Shown: one piece after another, positions 1 through 5,508 of the stretch
How positions within the stretch are numbered: position 1 is the first letter of the stretch
Layout of the letters: each line of letters opens with the position of its first letter
NCBI GenBank assembly: GCA_013694635.1
Contig: JACDCA010000769.1
Span: 1-6,915, forward strand
Direction of reading: 5' to 3'
Length of the DNA stretch: 6,915 bases
DNA from: Acidobacteriota bacterium
GTDB lineage: Bacteria > Acidobacteriota > Vicinamibacteria > Vicinamibacterales > 2-12-FULL-66-21
The notes under the pieces: generated by a model
The model's database searches: none
What the model saw: only the letters and a program-made list of their open reading frames with translations
Told to the model about the DNA's origin: nothing
Translations under genes and position numbers: made by a program

Positions 1-853
1 TTTCGCGGAACTTTCCCTGCGCCTCGGCGACGCTGCTCAACGCGGTGTTGACCGCGAGGATCGCCAGCTCATTGGTTGTGAAAAGATCGCGCAGCTCCTG
101 GTGCGCCAGCGCGACGGCATGCGTCGACGCTTCGTGGCGCCGCTCCCTTGTTTCGAGGGTTTCGTGGAACTTCCCCTGCGCGTCGGCGAGGCTGCTCAAA
201 GCCGCGTTGAAGCCGACGATCGCCTGCTGGCTGGCGGTGAACAGCCCGCGGAGGTCCTCCTGCGCGGACGCAATCGAATGCGTCCACGCGTCGTAGCGCC
301 GCTCACGCGCCGTGAGCGACTCGCGGTACTTGTCCTGCGACTCCATGACAGTGCTGATCGCCGTGTTGAGCACGTGCATCCCGCTGACCGCTTCGCGATC
401 CTTCGTGTCCACGTACGGCGTCACGTGCTGCAGGAGCACCATCAGCCGTCCCTGGAAGGCGGTGATCTTGTGCATCTCGGCGCGAATGGCGGCGACGGTT
501 TCACGATCGCGACGGTGCGCGGCGCGCCGCGCGTCCGCGTCCCGGTTGACGTGCTCAACGACGAGCGAATTGAACGTGAGCTGGCGCTGGAGGTAGGGAC
601 CGATCGTGCGCCAGATGAATCCCGCCAGCCGCCCTTTGACGCCCGACGTCTCGGGGGTGGACGGCAGGATGTTCCACGACTCGTTGAGCGTCGCAAGTTT
701 CTGCTCGTCGAGCGGCAAGTCCGGGTCGGGGATGGGCCCCGGCTCGCGAATCGAACGATCCAGCTCGGTGAGTGCCTCGTTGTAGCGACGGTCGGCGTAG
801 TCGCGGTCTCGCTTGAGGCGGCGCAGGGTGTCTTCGAGCGTCGCAGGCGTCAT
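1..853 (-). CDS. Partial coiled-coil protein, N-terminus; probable glycan-related methyltransferase or glycosyltransferase
   Basis: This open frame starts at an ATG and runs uninterrupted for 284 codons off the left edge, so the C-terminal catalytic part, if any, is missing. Residues 1-35 form a charged helix. Residues 44-104 contain a conserved-looking block (PDPDLPLDEQ, LNESWNILP, GRLAGFIWRTIGPYLQRQ, FNSLVVEHVNR). From memory, this block resembles the N-terminal region of SAM-dependent methyltransferases or glycosyltransferases in surface-polysaccharide clusters of Acidobacteriota and similar bacteria. From about residue 105 the chain is charged and helical, likely coiled coil. From about residue 150 it becomes a 53-residue tandem repeat. 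No signal peptide or membrane segment is seen. The ATG overlaps the thiG stop as ATGA, and there is no clear Shine-Dalgarno sequence, so translation is probably coupled to thiG. The gene is real with high confidence. Its function is inferred, and the repeat region could equally belong to a structural or tethering protein. Confidence 0.75.
   Translation of the reverse strand, partial: MTPATLEDTLRRLKRDRDYADRRYNEALTELDRSIREPGPIPDPDLPLDEQKLATLNESWNILPSTPETSGVKGRLAGFIWRTIGPYLQRQLTFNSLVVEHVNRDADARRAAHRRDRETVAAIRAEMHKITAFQGRLMVLLQHVTPYVDTKDREAVSGMHVLNTAISTVMESQDKYRESLTARERRYDAWTHSIASAQEDLRGLFTASQQAIVGFNAALSSLADAQGKFHETLETRERRHEASTHAVALAHQELRDLFTTNELAILAVNTALSSVAEAQGKFRE
11..406 (-). repeat. 53-residue (159-bp) tandem repeat inside the coiled-coil gene
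   Basis: Two complete repeats abut without gaps: residues 176-228 (bases 170-328) and residues 229-281 (bases 11-169). They match at 28 of 53 positions with no insertion or deletion. The C-terminal half of an older, more diverged unit precedes them at residues 150-175 (bases 329-406), and a third full unit begins at the window edge (FRE). Landmarks recur exactly 53 residues apart: N-x-A-(L/I)-S at residues 163, 216 and 269, and RERR at 183 and 236. At DNA level the units also look alike, for example near bases 1-20 versus 160-179, which suggests in-frame duplication. The repeats are rich in A, E, Q, R and L, as expected for a long helix or coiled coil. Confidence 0.85.
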
Positions 854-969
854 GATTTATCGCCGGGGCCCCCTGCCCCGGGCGCCGAAGCCTTGGCGAA
901 GGCGGCACCCCCGCTGGCTCGCTCCGTTACGCGGGGCCCGACGCCCGCTCCACTCCGCTCGCTTGGTGA
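850..969 (-). repeat. GC-rich low-complexity segment encoding the ThiG tail, possibly an inserted dispersed repeat
   Basis: These 120 bases encode the ThiG residues beyond the normal family end (from about Ser260). They are very GC-rich and full of short palindromes, including GGGGCCCC at 865-872, CCCGGG at 877-882 and GGCGCC at 881-886. The motifs GVGPRVTERASGG and AAFAKASAPG in the encoded tail recall, from memory, recurring low-complexity insertions in predicted proteins of Acidobacteriota. No second copy lies in this window, so membership in a dispersed family is inference. The alternative is simple drift past a lost stop codon. Confidence 0.35.
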
Positions 970-1746
970 CAGGGCTCCGATCAGCCCGATCGCCGGGCTG
1001 CTCGCGGACGCGTATTCGCGCCGCGGAATTCTGCCTGCCAGGAACGCGAGGCGGCCGGCTTCGACCGCCAGCTTCATCGCGCTGGCCATCGCCACGGGAT
1101 CCTGCGCCAGTGCGATCGCCGTATTCATCAGCACGCCGTCGGCCCCCAGCTCCATCGCGATCGCCGCGTCGGAAGCGGTGCCGACACCGGCATCGACGAT
1201 CACCGGCACGCGCGCCTGGTCCTTGATGATCCGGATGTTGTTCGGATTCTGGATGCCGAGCCCCGACCCGATCGGCGCGCCGAGCGGCATCACCGCGGCG
1301 GCCCCCGCCTCCTCGAGCCTGCGGCAGGCGACCGGATCGTCGTTGGTGTACGGCAGGACCACGAAACCTTCCGCGACCAGCACCCGCGTGGCTTCGAGGA
1401 GCGCGACGTTGTCGGGGAAGAGCGTCCGCTCGTCGCCGATGACTTCGAGCTTCACCCAGTTCGAGAGCCCGACCTCCCGGCCGAGCCGCGCCGTCCTGAT
1501 CGCATCCTCCGCCGTGTAGCACCCGGCGGTATTCGGCAGAATGAAGATCCGGTCACGATCGATCGCGTCGAGCAGGGACGGCTGCGACCGGTCGGTCAGG
1601 TTGACCCGGCGCACCGCGACTGTCACCATCTCCGTCGCTGACGCGACGTGCGCATCGGCCATCACCGCCGGCGACGGGTACTTGCCCGTCCCGACGATCA
1701 GCCGCGACCGGAAGGTCTTGCCAGCGATAACCAGGGGGTCGGCCAA
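850..1746 (-). CDS. thiG: Thiazole synthase ThiG with C-terminal extension
   Basis: ThiG makes the thiazole phosphate moiety of thiamine in the cytoplasm from 1-deoxy-D-xylulose 5-phosphate, dehydroglycine and sulfur delivered by ThiS thiocarboxylate. The 298-residue product shows the family hallmarks. VGTGKYPS lies near residue 18, and WVKLEVIGD at 97-105 contains Lys99, the expected Schiff-base lysine. MPLGAPIGSGLGIQNP at 153-168 and VDAGVGTASDAAIAMELGADGV at 184-205 are phosphate-binding barrel loops. GRIPRREYASASSP follows at 238-251. The family usually ends about residue 255-260; here about 38 extra residues rich in Gly, Ala, Ser and Pro follow position 260. The start is TTG: the only upstream in-frame codons before a TAG stop are ACA, TTC and GGA. 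AGGGA sits 6 nt before the TTG. thiS lies 56 nt upstream, and the stop overlaps the downstream gene by 4 nt. Confidence 0.96.
   Translation of the reverse strand: MADPLVIAGKTFRSRLIVGTGKYPSPAVMADAHVASATEMVTVAVRRVNLTDRSQPSLLDAIDRDRIFILPNTAGCYTAEDAIRTARLGREVGLSNWVKLEVIGDERTLFPDNVALLEATRVLVAEGFVVLPYTNDDPVACRRLEEAGAAAVMPLGAPIGSGLGIQNPNNIRIIKDQARVPVIVDAGVGTASDAAIAMELGADGVLMNTAIALAQDPVAMASAMKLAVEAGRLAFLAGRIPRREYASASSPAIGLIGALSPSERSGAGVGPRVTERASGGAAFAKASAPGAGGPGDKS
861..884 (-). other. Strong GC hairpin just before the start of the downstream gene
   Basis: CGCCGGGGC (861-869) can pair with GCCCC-G-GGCG (875-884) with one bulged G and a 5-nt loop, giving about 9 GC pairs. On the minus strand it lies inside the last codons of thiG, 7 nt before the ATG of the coiled-coil gene. 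No T-run follows, so a terminator is unlikely. It may instead limit independent ribosome entry and enforce coupling to thiG translation, which is inference. Confidence 0.4.
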
Positions 1747-1750
1747 TGTG

Positions 1751-1799
1751 AATCCCTAATCCTTAATCCTTGATCCCTCATCTCGCATCCCGCATCCCG
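1751..1799 (-). repeat. Heptanucleotide tandem array A (thiS-thiG spacer)
   Basis: Seven consecutive 7-nt units read on the plus strand as AATCCCT, AATCCTT, AATCCTT, GATCCCT, CATCTCG, CATCCCG and CATCCCG, with no slippage. The consensus is NATCCCK, or MGGGATN in gene sense. The array fills nearly all of the 56-nt gap between thiS and thiG and stops 4 nt (CACA) before the thiG TTG. In gene sense the units nearest thiG are purine-rich (AAGGATT, AGGGATT), and the last provides the Shine-Dalgarno-like sequence. TGA, TAA and TAG codons within it, plus the thiS stop, close all three frames. Confidence 0.9.
1753..1757 (-). promoter_or_regulatory. Ribosome binding site for thiG formed by the last heptamer
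   Basis: In gene sense, AGGGA from the final repeat unit lies 6 nt upstream of the TTG start. This spacing supports the unusual start, because an in-frame TAG at 1756-1758 excludes any start further upstream. The Shine-Dalgarno-like sequence is itself part of the repeat array. Confidence 0.6.
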
Positions 1800-1802
1800 C
1801 GA

Positions 1803-2003
1803 TCAGCCTCCCCCGACGAAGTTGACAATCTCCACCTCGTCGCTGTCGTGCAGCGTCGTCGTGGTGTACTCCTGCCGCTTGACCACCACGAGGTTGCGTT
1901 CGATGGCGACGCGCCGGGCATCGAGATCCAGCGAGTGGAGCAGAGCGCTCAGTGTGACCGGGCCGGGGAGCTCGTACGGCTCGCCATTGAGGCGGATGGT
2001 CAA
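1803..2003 (-). CDS. thiS: Thiamine biosynthesis sulfur-carrier protein ThiS
   Basis: This 66-residue ubiquitin-fold protein carries sulfur as a C-terminal thiocarboxylate to ThiG for thiazole formation. It has the family length, an N-terminal beta strand with MTIRLNGEPYEL, a central LDLDARRVAIERNLVVVKR block, and the C-terminal sequence DEVEIVNFVGGG, whose terminal Gly-Gly is the site of adenylation and sulfur transfer. The start is TTG, overlapping the stop of the upstream glycosyltransferase by 4 nt (TTGA). An in-frame TAA 6 nt before the TTG excludes an earlier start, and GGAG lies 6 nt upstream. The activating adenylyltransferase ThiF and the dehydroglycine-producing ThiO or ThiH are not in this window. 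Confidence 0.95.
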   Translation of the reverse strand: MTIRLNGEPYELPGPVTLSALLHSLDLDARRVAIERNLVVVKRQEYTTTTLHDSDEVEIVNFVGGG

Positions 2004-3334
2004 AGTTTACTCCAGGGGTCCGCGCGCAATCCGAATGGTTCGAGCAGCGCATGAAGCTTGCGATCGGCGGTATCAGTGAGATGCGGCGGCAGCGCCGAGC
2101 GGGTCGACTCGCGTTCGCGCGGCGTCAACAGGGCCCTTGCGATGACGCGGCGGTAGTCCTCGATCATGTTCTTCCGCGAATGCTGGCGCAGCCAGTAGTC
2201 CCGCGCCGCCGCCCCGAGGCGGTTGCGAAGATCCTCGTCGTTCGCGAGCCGCAGCATCGCCAGCCGCAGGGAATGGTCTTCGTCGAGGACGTCCACCGCC
2301 ACCGTGACCGGACTTGGCAGGGCGTCGGAGGGCGATCCGAGCGGCGCCACCGTCCACGTGCGCGGGTCGAGCGCCGGCACGTCCGCCATGTGCGCCAGGT
2401 CCATCGTAATCGTCGGCCTCCCGGCGGCGAGCGCGCGCAGCCATGGACCGGATACCTCCCGCGCCGTCGGCCAGCGCAGGTTCACCGTGACGTCGCACGC
2501 GGCCAGATGATCCGTGAACTCGTCGTCCTCGTCGAGATATCCCGTGAGGGTGACCTCCTTCTCCAGCCCCTGGCTGGCGACGTCGGCGACGACGTCGTAA
2601 TGAGCGGGCGCGGCCCCCGCGAGCATCAGCCGCACGTTTGCCGAATAGAGGAGTGTCGCGGCCAGCGCGCGAAGGACCTGCGGCACACGCTTCTCGGGCG
2701 TCAGTCCTCCGAACACGCCAAACAGTGCGACGTCGTCCGGGATGCGGTATCGGGTCCGGATCCGCGCCCGTGCCTCGCGGACGCGTTGCTCGGAGAGGAC
2801 CTCTCCCTGCGAGAGACGGATCGCTTCGACGACGGAACGCGGGTGCGCCGCGCGGAGCTCCTCGGCGAGGATCGGCGCGTGGACCGCCGTCGCGCGCGAG
2901 ACTTCCACCACCAGCCCGCGCATGGGCCAGTTGTAATAGAGGTAGTTGTCGAGACCGACGATGCCAAGCTCGGCGGCGTCCGGAGACACGCCGTTCTGAC
3001 TGGCGGCGAACTCGGCCCGGTAGTCGTCGCGCCGTTCCCGCCGCAGCAGCGCCGCGGCGCGCGCGTGATGCAGCCGCCCATCGTGAAGGACCACGAGGCC
3101 GGGATAGCGGAACAAGTACGGCCAGATGTATTCGTGCAGCGTCGAGTTGCCGAGCTGGTAGACGATCAGGTCGTACGGCTCTTTCAGGTGCGTCCAGATG
3201 AAGTCGTGGGCGCGCGCCTCGGGATACACATCTATCTGATGGATGCCGCGAAGTCCGTCCACCACCTCGGCGCTGTAAGGCGCCACACCGGTCCGGGCGG
3301 GAGGCATCGGGCTGAACCAGGCTAAGCGCGACAT
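2000..3334 (-). CDS. Glycosyltransferase, GT4-like (GT-B fold)
   Basis: This 444-residue protein has the two Rossmann-like halves of a GT-B glycosyltransferase, which transfers a sugar from a nucleotide-sugar donor, probably during surface-glycan assembly at the inner face of the membrane. The N-terminal half shows FSPMPPARTGVAPYS at 7-21, a typical glycine-containing entry motif, and VVLHDGRLHH at 81-90. The C-terminal half shows FGVFGGLTPEKRVPQVLRAL at 205-224, VRLMLAGAAP at 234-243, a GYLDEDDEFTDHLAACDVTVNLR stretch at 265-287, and REVSGPWLRALAAGRPTI at 292-309. Glu293 fits the first Glu of the EX7E donor motif, but the second position is Arg300 rather than Glu. No membrane segment or signal peptide is visible. 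The ATG at 3332-3334 was chosen because it begins the conserved N-terminus; no good Shine-Dalgarno sequence precedes it. It is the first gene of the minus-strand operon and overlaps thiS by 4 nt. Donor and acceptor sugars cannot be read from the sequence. Confidence 0.88.
   Translation of the reverse strand: MSRLAWFSPMPPARTGVAPYSAEVVDGLRGIHQIDVYPEARAHDFIWTHLKEPYDLIVYQLGNSTLHEYIWPYLFRYPGLVVLHDGRLHHARAAALLRRERRDDYRAEFAASQNGVSPDAAELGIVGLDNYLYYNWPMRGLVVEVSRATAVHAPILAEELRAAHPRSVVEAIRLSQGEVLSEQRVREARARIRTRYRIPDDVALFGVFGGLTPEKRVPQVLRALAATLLYSANVRLMLAGAAPAHYDVVADVASQGLEKEVTLTGYLDEDDEFTDHLAACDVTVNLRWPTAREVSGPWLRALAAGRPTITMDLAHMADVPALDPRTWTVAPLGSPSDALPSPVTVAVDVLDEDHSLRLAMLRLANDEDLRNRLGAAARDYWLRQHSRKNMIEDYRRVIARALLTPRERESTRSALPPHLTDTADRKLHALLEPFGLRADPWSKL
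2010..2013 (-). promoter_or_regulatory. Ribosome binding site for thiS
   Basis: In gene sense, GGAG is followed by the 6 nt TAAACT and then the TTG start. It lies within the last codons of the glycosyltransferase gene. It fixes the TTG as the thiS start and fits translational coupling. Confidence 0.65.
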
Positions 3335-3372
3335 TCCCGTATTTTTTCACAGGAGGTCAGGCGATCGGGAGG

Positions 3373-3378
3373 ATTAAA
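3373..3378 (-). promoter_or_regulatory. Candidate -10 box for the glycosyltransferase-thiS-thiG operon
   Basis: On the minus strand this reads TTTAAT, five of six matches to TATAAT. Transcription would begin near 3366 and leave a leader of about 30 nt before the ATG at 3334. A matching -35 box is poor (ATGCTA at 17-bp spacing), so the assignment is tentative. Confidence 0.3.
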
Positions 3379-3411
3379 GGGTCTTGCCGGCGTGATAGCA
3401 TTCCGTGATTA

Positions 3412-3435
3412 CGCTTGCGAAAACATTCACAAGCG
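3412..3435. promoter_or_regulatory. Inverted repeat in the divergent promoter region
   Basis: CGCTTG at 3412-3417 and its complement CAAGCG at 3430-3435 are separated by 12 AT-richer bases. Just upstream, CGTGATA (3391-3397) and CGTGATT (3404-3410) form a direct repeat 13 bp apart. These could be operator half-sites for a regulator acting on nuoA or on the divergent operon. No known binding motif was recognised, and short repeats can occur by chance. Confidence 0.25.
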
Positions 3436-3480
3436 GTCTGGAGCGGGTCAGCGGGGCACGGGCCTCGCGATAAAACACAC

Positions 3481-3846
3481 ATGCACGGCTGGGTACCAAT
3501 CCTGATCATGATCGGGCTCGGCGCCGGATTCGGGGCGTTCAACATCCTGCTGTCGCACCTGGTGGGCCCGAAGAAACCGACGCCCGAGAAGCTGGCGCCG
3601 TACGAATGCGGGATGCCTCCCGTCGGCGACGCCCGCGAGCGCCACCCTGTCAAGTTCTACCTGGTGGCGATGATCTTTCTCCTGTTCGACATCGAGGTGG
3701 CGTTCCTCTATCCCTTCGCGATGGCCCTGCGCGAGCTGCGGTGGGCCGGCTTCATCCAGCTGGTGGTCTTTTTCGCCATTCTCCTGACCGGTTACATCTA
3801 CGTCTGGCGCAAAGGCGTCCTTGATTGGGGCCATGAGCGCGACTAG
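3481..3846 (+). CDS. nuoA: NADH-quinone oxidoreductase subunit A
   Basis: NuoA is a small membrane subunit of respiratory complex I, located where the membrane arm meets the quinone-reducing module. The 121-residue product has the expected three membrane helices at about residues 4-28, 58-83 and 89-109. The conserved loop KLAPYECGMPP lies at 37-47, with the family Glu42-Cys43-Gly44. The second helix carries FDIEVAFLYPFA at 69-80 with acidic residues Asp70 and Glu72. The start is taken as ATG at 3481, which gives the usual family N-terminus; an in-frame TTG at 3415 would add 22 hydrophilic residues with no family support. No Shine-Dalgarno sequence precedes this ATG. It is the first gene of the plus-strand nuo operon, and its last codons and stop lie inside a heptamer array. 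Confidence 0.95.
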   Translation: MHGWVPILIMIGLGAGFGAFNILLSHLVGPKKPTPEKLAPYECGMPPVGDARERHPVKFYLVAMIFLLFDIEVAFLYPFAMALRELRWAGFIQLVVFFAILLTGYIYVWRKGVLDWGHERD

Positions 3847-3906
3847 CGACTACCGACTAGCCTAGCGACTACCGACTAACGACTGGCGACTAACGACTGG
3901 CGACTG
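3839..3906 (+). repeat. Heptanucleotide tandem array B (nuoA-nuoB spacer)
   Basis: Nine full 7-nt units of consensus GCGACTA, with variants CCGACTA, ACGACTG and GCGACTG, are interrupted by one shortened 5-nt unit, GCCTA, at 3860-3864. The first unit covers the last nuoA codons and its TAG stop. The array ends 4 nt (AATT) before the nuoB ATG. Because 7 is not a multiple of 3, the stop codons created at unit borders (TAG at 3844, 3858 and 3863; TAA at 3877 and 3891; TGA at 3905) fall in all three frames. No Shine-Dalgarno sequence for nuoB is present. Confidence 0.92.
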
Positions 3907-3910
3907 AATT

Positions 3911-4374
<464 letters not shown>

Positions 4375-4378
<4 letters not shown>

Positions 4379-4929
4379 TAACCGATCTGACCGCGTACCT
4401 GCCGCCCGGATCCTTCGAGCACGCGCAGTCCGCTGACGGCATGCCGACGATCTACGTGCGGCGCGAGCACCTCGTCGAGACCATGCGCGCGCTGCGCGAC
4501 ACACCCGCGCTGCGCTACGCCTTCCTGGCTGACATCGTCGGCGTCGATTACCTGCCACGCGAACCGCGCTTCGAAGTGATCTATCTGCTTGCGAGTCTTG
4601 GCGCTCCCGGGTACGGAGAGGCCGTGAAGCGTCTTCGCGTCAAGGTGCGGGTCCCCGGAGAGGACCCCAGCCTACCGACGGTGCTCGATGTGTGGCCGGC
4701 CGCGAACTGGGCGGAGCGCGAGCTCTGGGACATGCTCGGCATCCGCGTGGACGAACATCCGGACCTGCGCCGGATCCTGATGCCCGAAGACTGGGAGGGC
4801 TTCCCGGGCCGCCGGGATTATCCCGTGCAGATCAAGGAGCCGGTCAAGACGTACGAGCCGCTGCAGGTGTCGGAAGAGGAGTTCGTCGCGAACATCGAAG
4901 CCTCGCGGGACCGTTCGCGCAAGCATTGA
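4375..4929 (+). CDS. nuoC: NADH-quinone oxidoreductase subunit C (30-kDa subunit)
   Basis: NuoC is a peripheral-arm subunit that packs against NuoD in the quinone-reducing module. The 184-residue product carries the family signature near its C-terminus: VLDVWPAANWAERELWDMLGI at 103-123, HPDLRRILMPEDWEGFP at 128-144 and RRDYP at 146-150. The N-terminal part has the usual alpha/beta pattern, with FLADIVGVDYLP at 50-61. It starts with GTG in a GTGA overlap with the nuoB stop, so translation is probably coupled. It is a standalone NuoC, not fused to NuoD as in E. coli. Its stop TGA shares one base with the gmhA ATG (TGATG). Confidence 0.96.
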
Positions 4930-5507
4930 TGGGAGGAGCCGAGGACGCCGCCGCACGGGTACGCGAAATACTGGACGCGGCGGTGGCGGCACATCAGCGG
5001 GCACGTAGCCTGGACCACGCGGTGGCACGAGCCGCCGAGGCGATCCGGTCCGCGCTCGCGGCTGGATACAAGCTGATGGTCTTCGGCAATGGGGGAAGCG
5101 CCGCCGACGCGCAGCACATGGCCGCGGAGCTGGTCGGACGCTTTCAGCGGGATCGCGGCGGGCTCGCGGCGATCGCGCTGACGACCGACGCGAGCACGAT
5201 GACGAGCGTCGCGAACGATTACGGGTTCGAGCGCGTGTTCGCCCGGCAGATCGAGGCGCTCGGGCGTCCGGGGGATGTGGCGCTCGGGATTTCGACCAGC
5301 GGCGCCTCCGCGAACGTGGTGACCGCACTGGCCGAGGCCAGAGAGGGGGGGCTCATCACGATCGCGCTGACCGGGCGCGACGGGGGAGCCGCCGGGGGCT
5401 CGGCGGAGATTCACGTGAACGTGGCCGAACAATCGACCGCGCGGATACAGGAAGTACACAGAACCCTGATTCACGCGATGTGCGAATTGATAGAGGAAGA
5501 AAGGTGA
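4929..5507 (+). CDS. gmhA: D-sedoheptulose-7-phosphate isomerase GmhA (SIS domain)
   Basis: GmhA converts sedoheptulose 7-phosphate to D-glycero-D-manno-heptose 7-phosphate, the first committed step toward ADP- or GDP-heptose for LPS core or surface glycans. At 192 residues it has the family length and a single SIS domain. The phosphate-binding motif FGNGGSAADAQHMAAELVGRF lies at 52-72, with Glu67 matching the catalytic glutamate. STSGAS at 122-127 is the second sugar-phosphate loop. IQEVHRTLIHAMCELIEEE near the C-terminus carries Gln174 and His182, the expected metal or catalytic residues; His63 completes the set. DiaA-like SIS proteins share the fold, but the intact catalytic residues favour GmhA. 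The ATG overlaps the nuoC stop by one base. Placement between nuoC and nuoD is unusual and ties heptose synthesis transcriptionally to respiration. Confidence 0.93.
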   Translation: MGGAEDAAARVREILDAAVAAHQRARSLDHAVARAAEAIRSALAAGYKLMVFGNGGSAADAQHMAAELVGRFQRDRGGLAAIALTTDASTMTSVANDYGFERVFARQIEALGRPGDVALGISTSGASANVVTALAEAREGGLITIALTGRDGGAAGGSAEIHVNVAEQSTARIQEVHRTLIHAMCELIEEER

Positions 5508-5508
5508 G

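Larger units (their letters stand above)
3335..3480. promoter_or_regulatory. Divergent intergenic region between the two operons
   Basis: These 146 bp separate the starts of the glycosyltransferase (minus) and nuoA (plus), so promoters for both operons are expected here. They are more AT-rich than the flanks, with runs such as ATTTTTT and GAAAAC. No convincing small gene was found. The region is free of heptamer arrays, unlike the within-operon spacers. Exact promoters cannot be fixed by eye; weak candidates are listed separately. Confidence 0.6.

Noticed and set aside
861..884. GC hairpin at the end of thiG as a rho-independent terminator
   Set aside because: No T-run follows, the hairpin lies inside the thiG coding sequence, and the next gene overlaps thiG, so termination here is unlikely.
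101..1519. Long plus-strand open frame opposite thiG and the coiled-coil gene
   Set aside because: It is antisense to two well-supported genes, is rich in Arg, Ser and Pro, and matches no family. It is a product of high GC content.
1747..1802. TPP riboswitch (thi box) near thiS or thiG
   Set aside because: The spacer is only 56 nt and consists of heptamer repeats. No conserved CUGAGA-type thi-box core is visible there or in the glycosyltransferase leader.
2051..3325. Plus-strand open frame of over 400 codons opposite the glycosyltransferase, and a similar shifted frame on the minus strand
   Set aside because: Both have Arg-rich, family-free translations and coincide fully with the glycosyltransferase, which has clear GT-B motifs.
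3351..3357. AGGAGGT on the plus strand, a perfect Shine-Dalgarno sequence
   Set aside because: No ATG, GTG or TTG that opens a frame follows at usable spacing. On the transcribed minus strand it is pyrimidine-rich leader, so it is likely fortuitous.
3415..3480. TTG at 3415 as the nuoA start, adding 22 residues
   Set aside because: The added stretch is hydrophilic, unlike NuoA N-termini, and the TTG lies inside an inverted repeat. The ATG at 3481 gives the expected family length.
3839..3906. Heptamer arrays as CRISPR or telomere repeats
   Set aside because: The units are 7 nt with no unique spacers, so they are not CRISPR. They sit inside operons between genes, so the telomere-like look of AATCCCT is only superficial.
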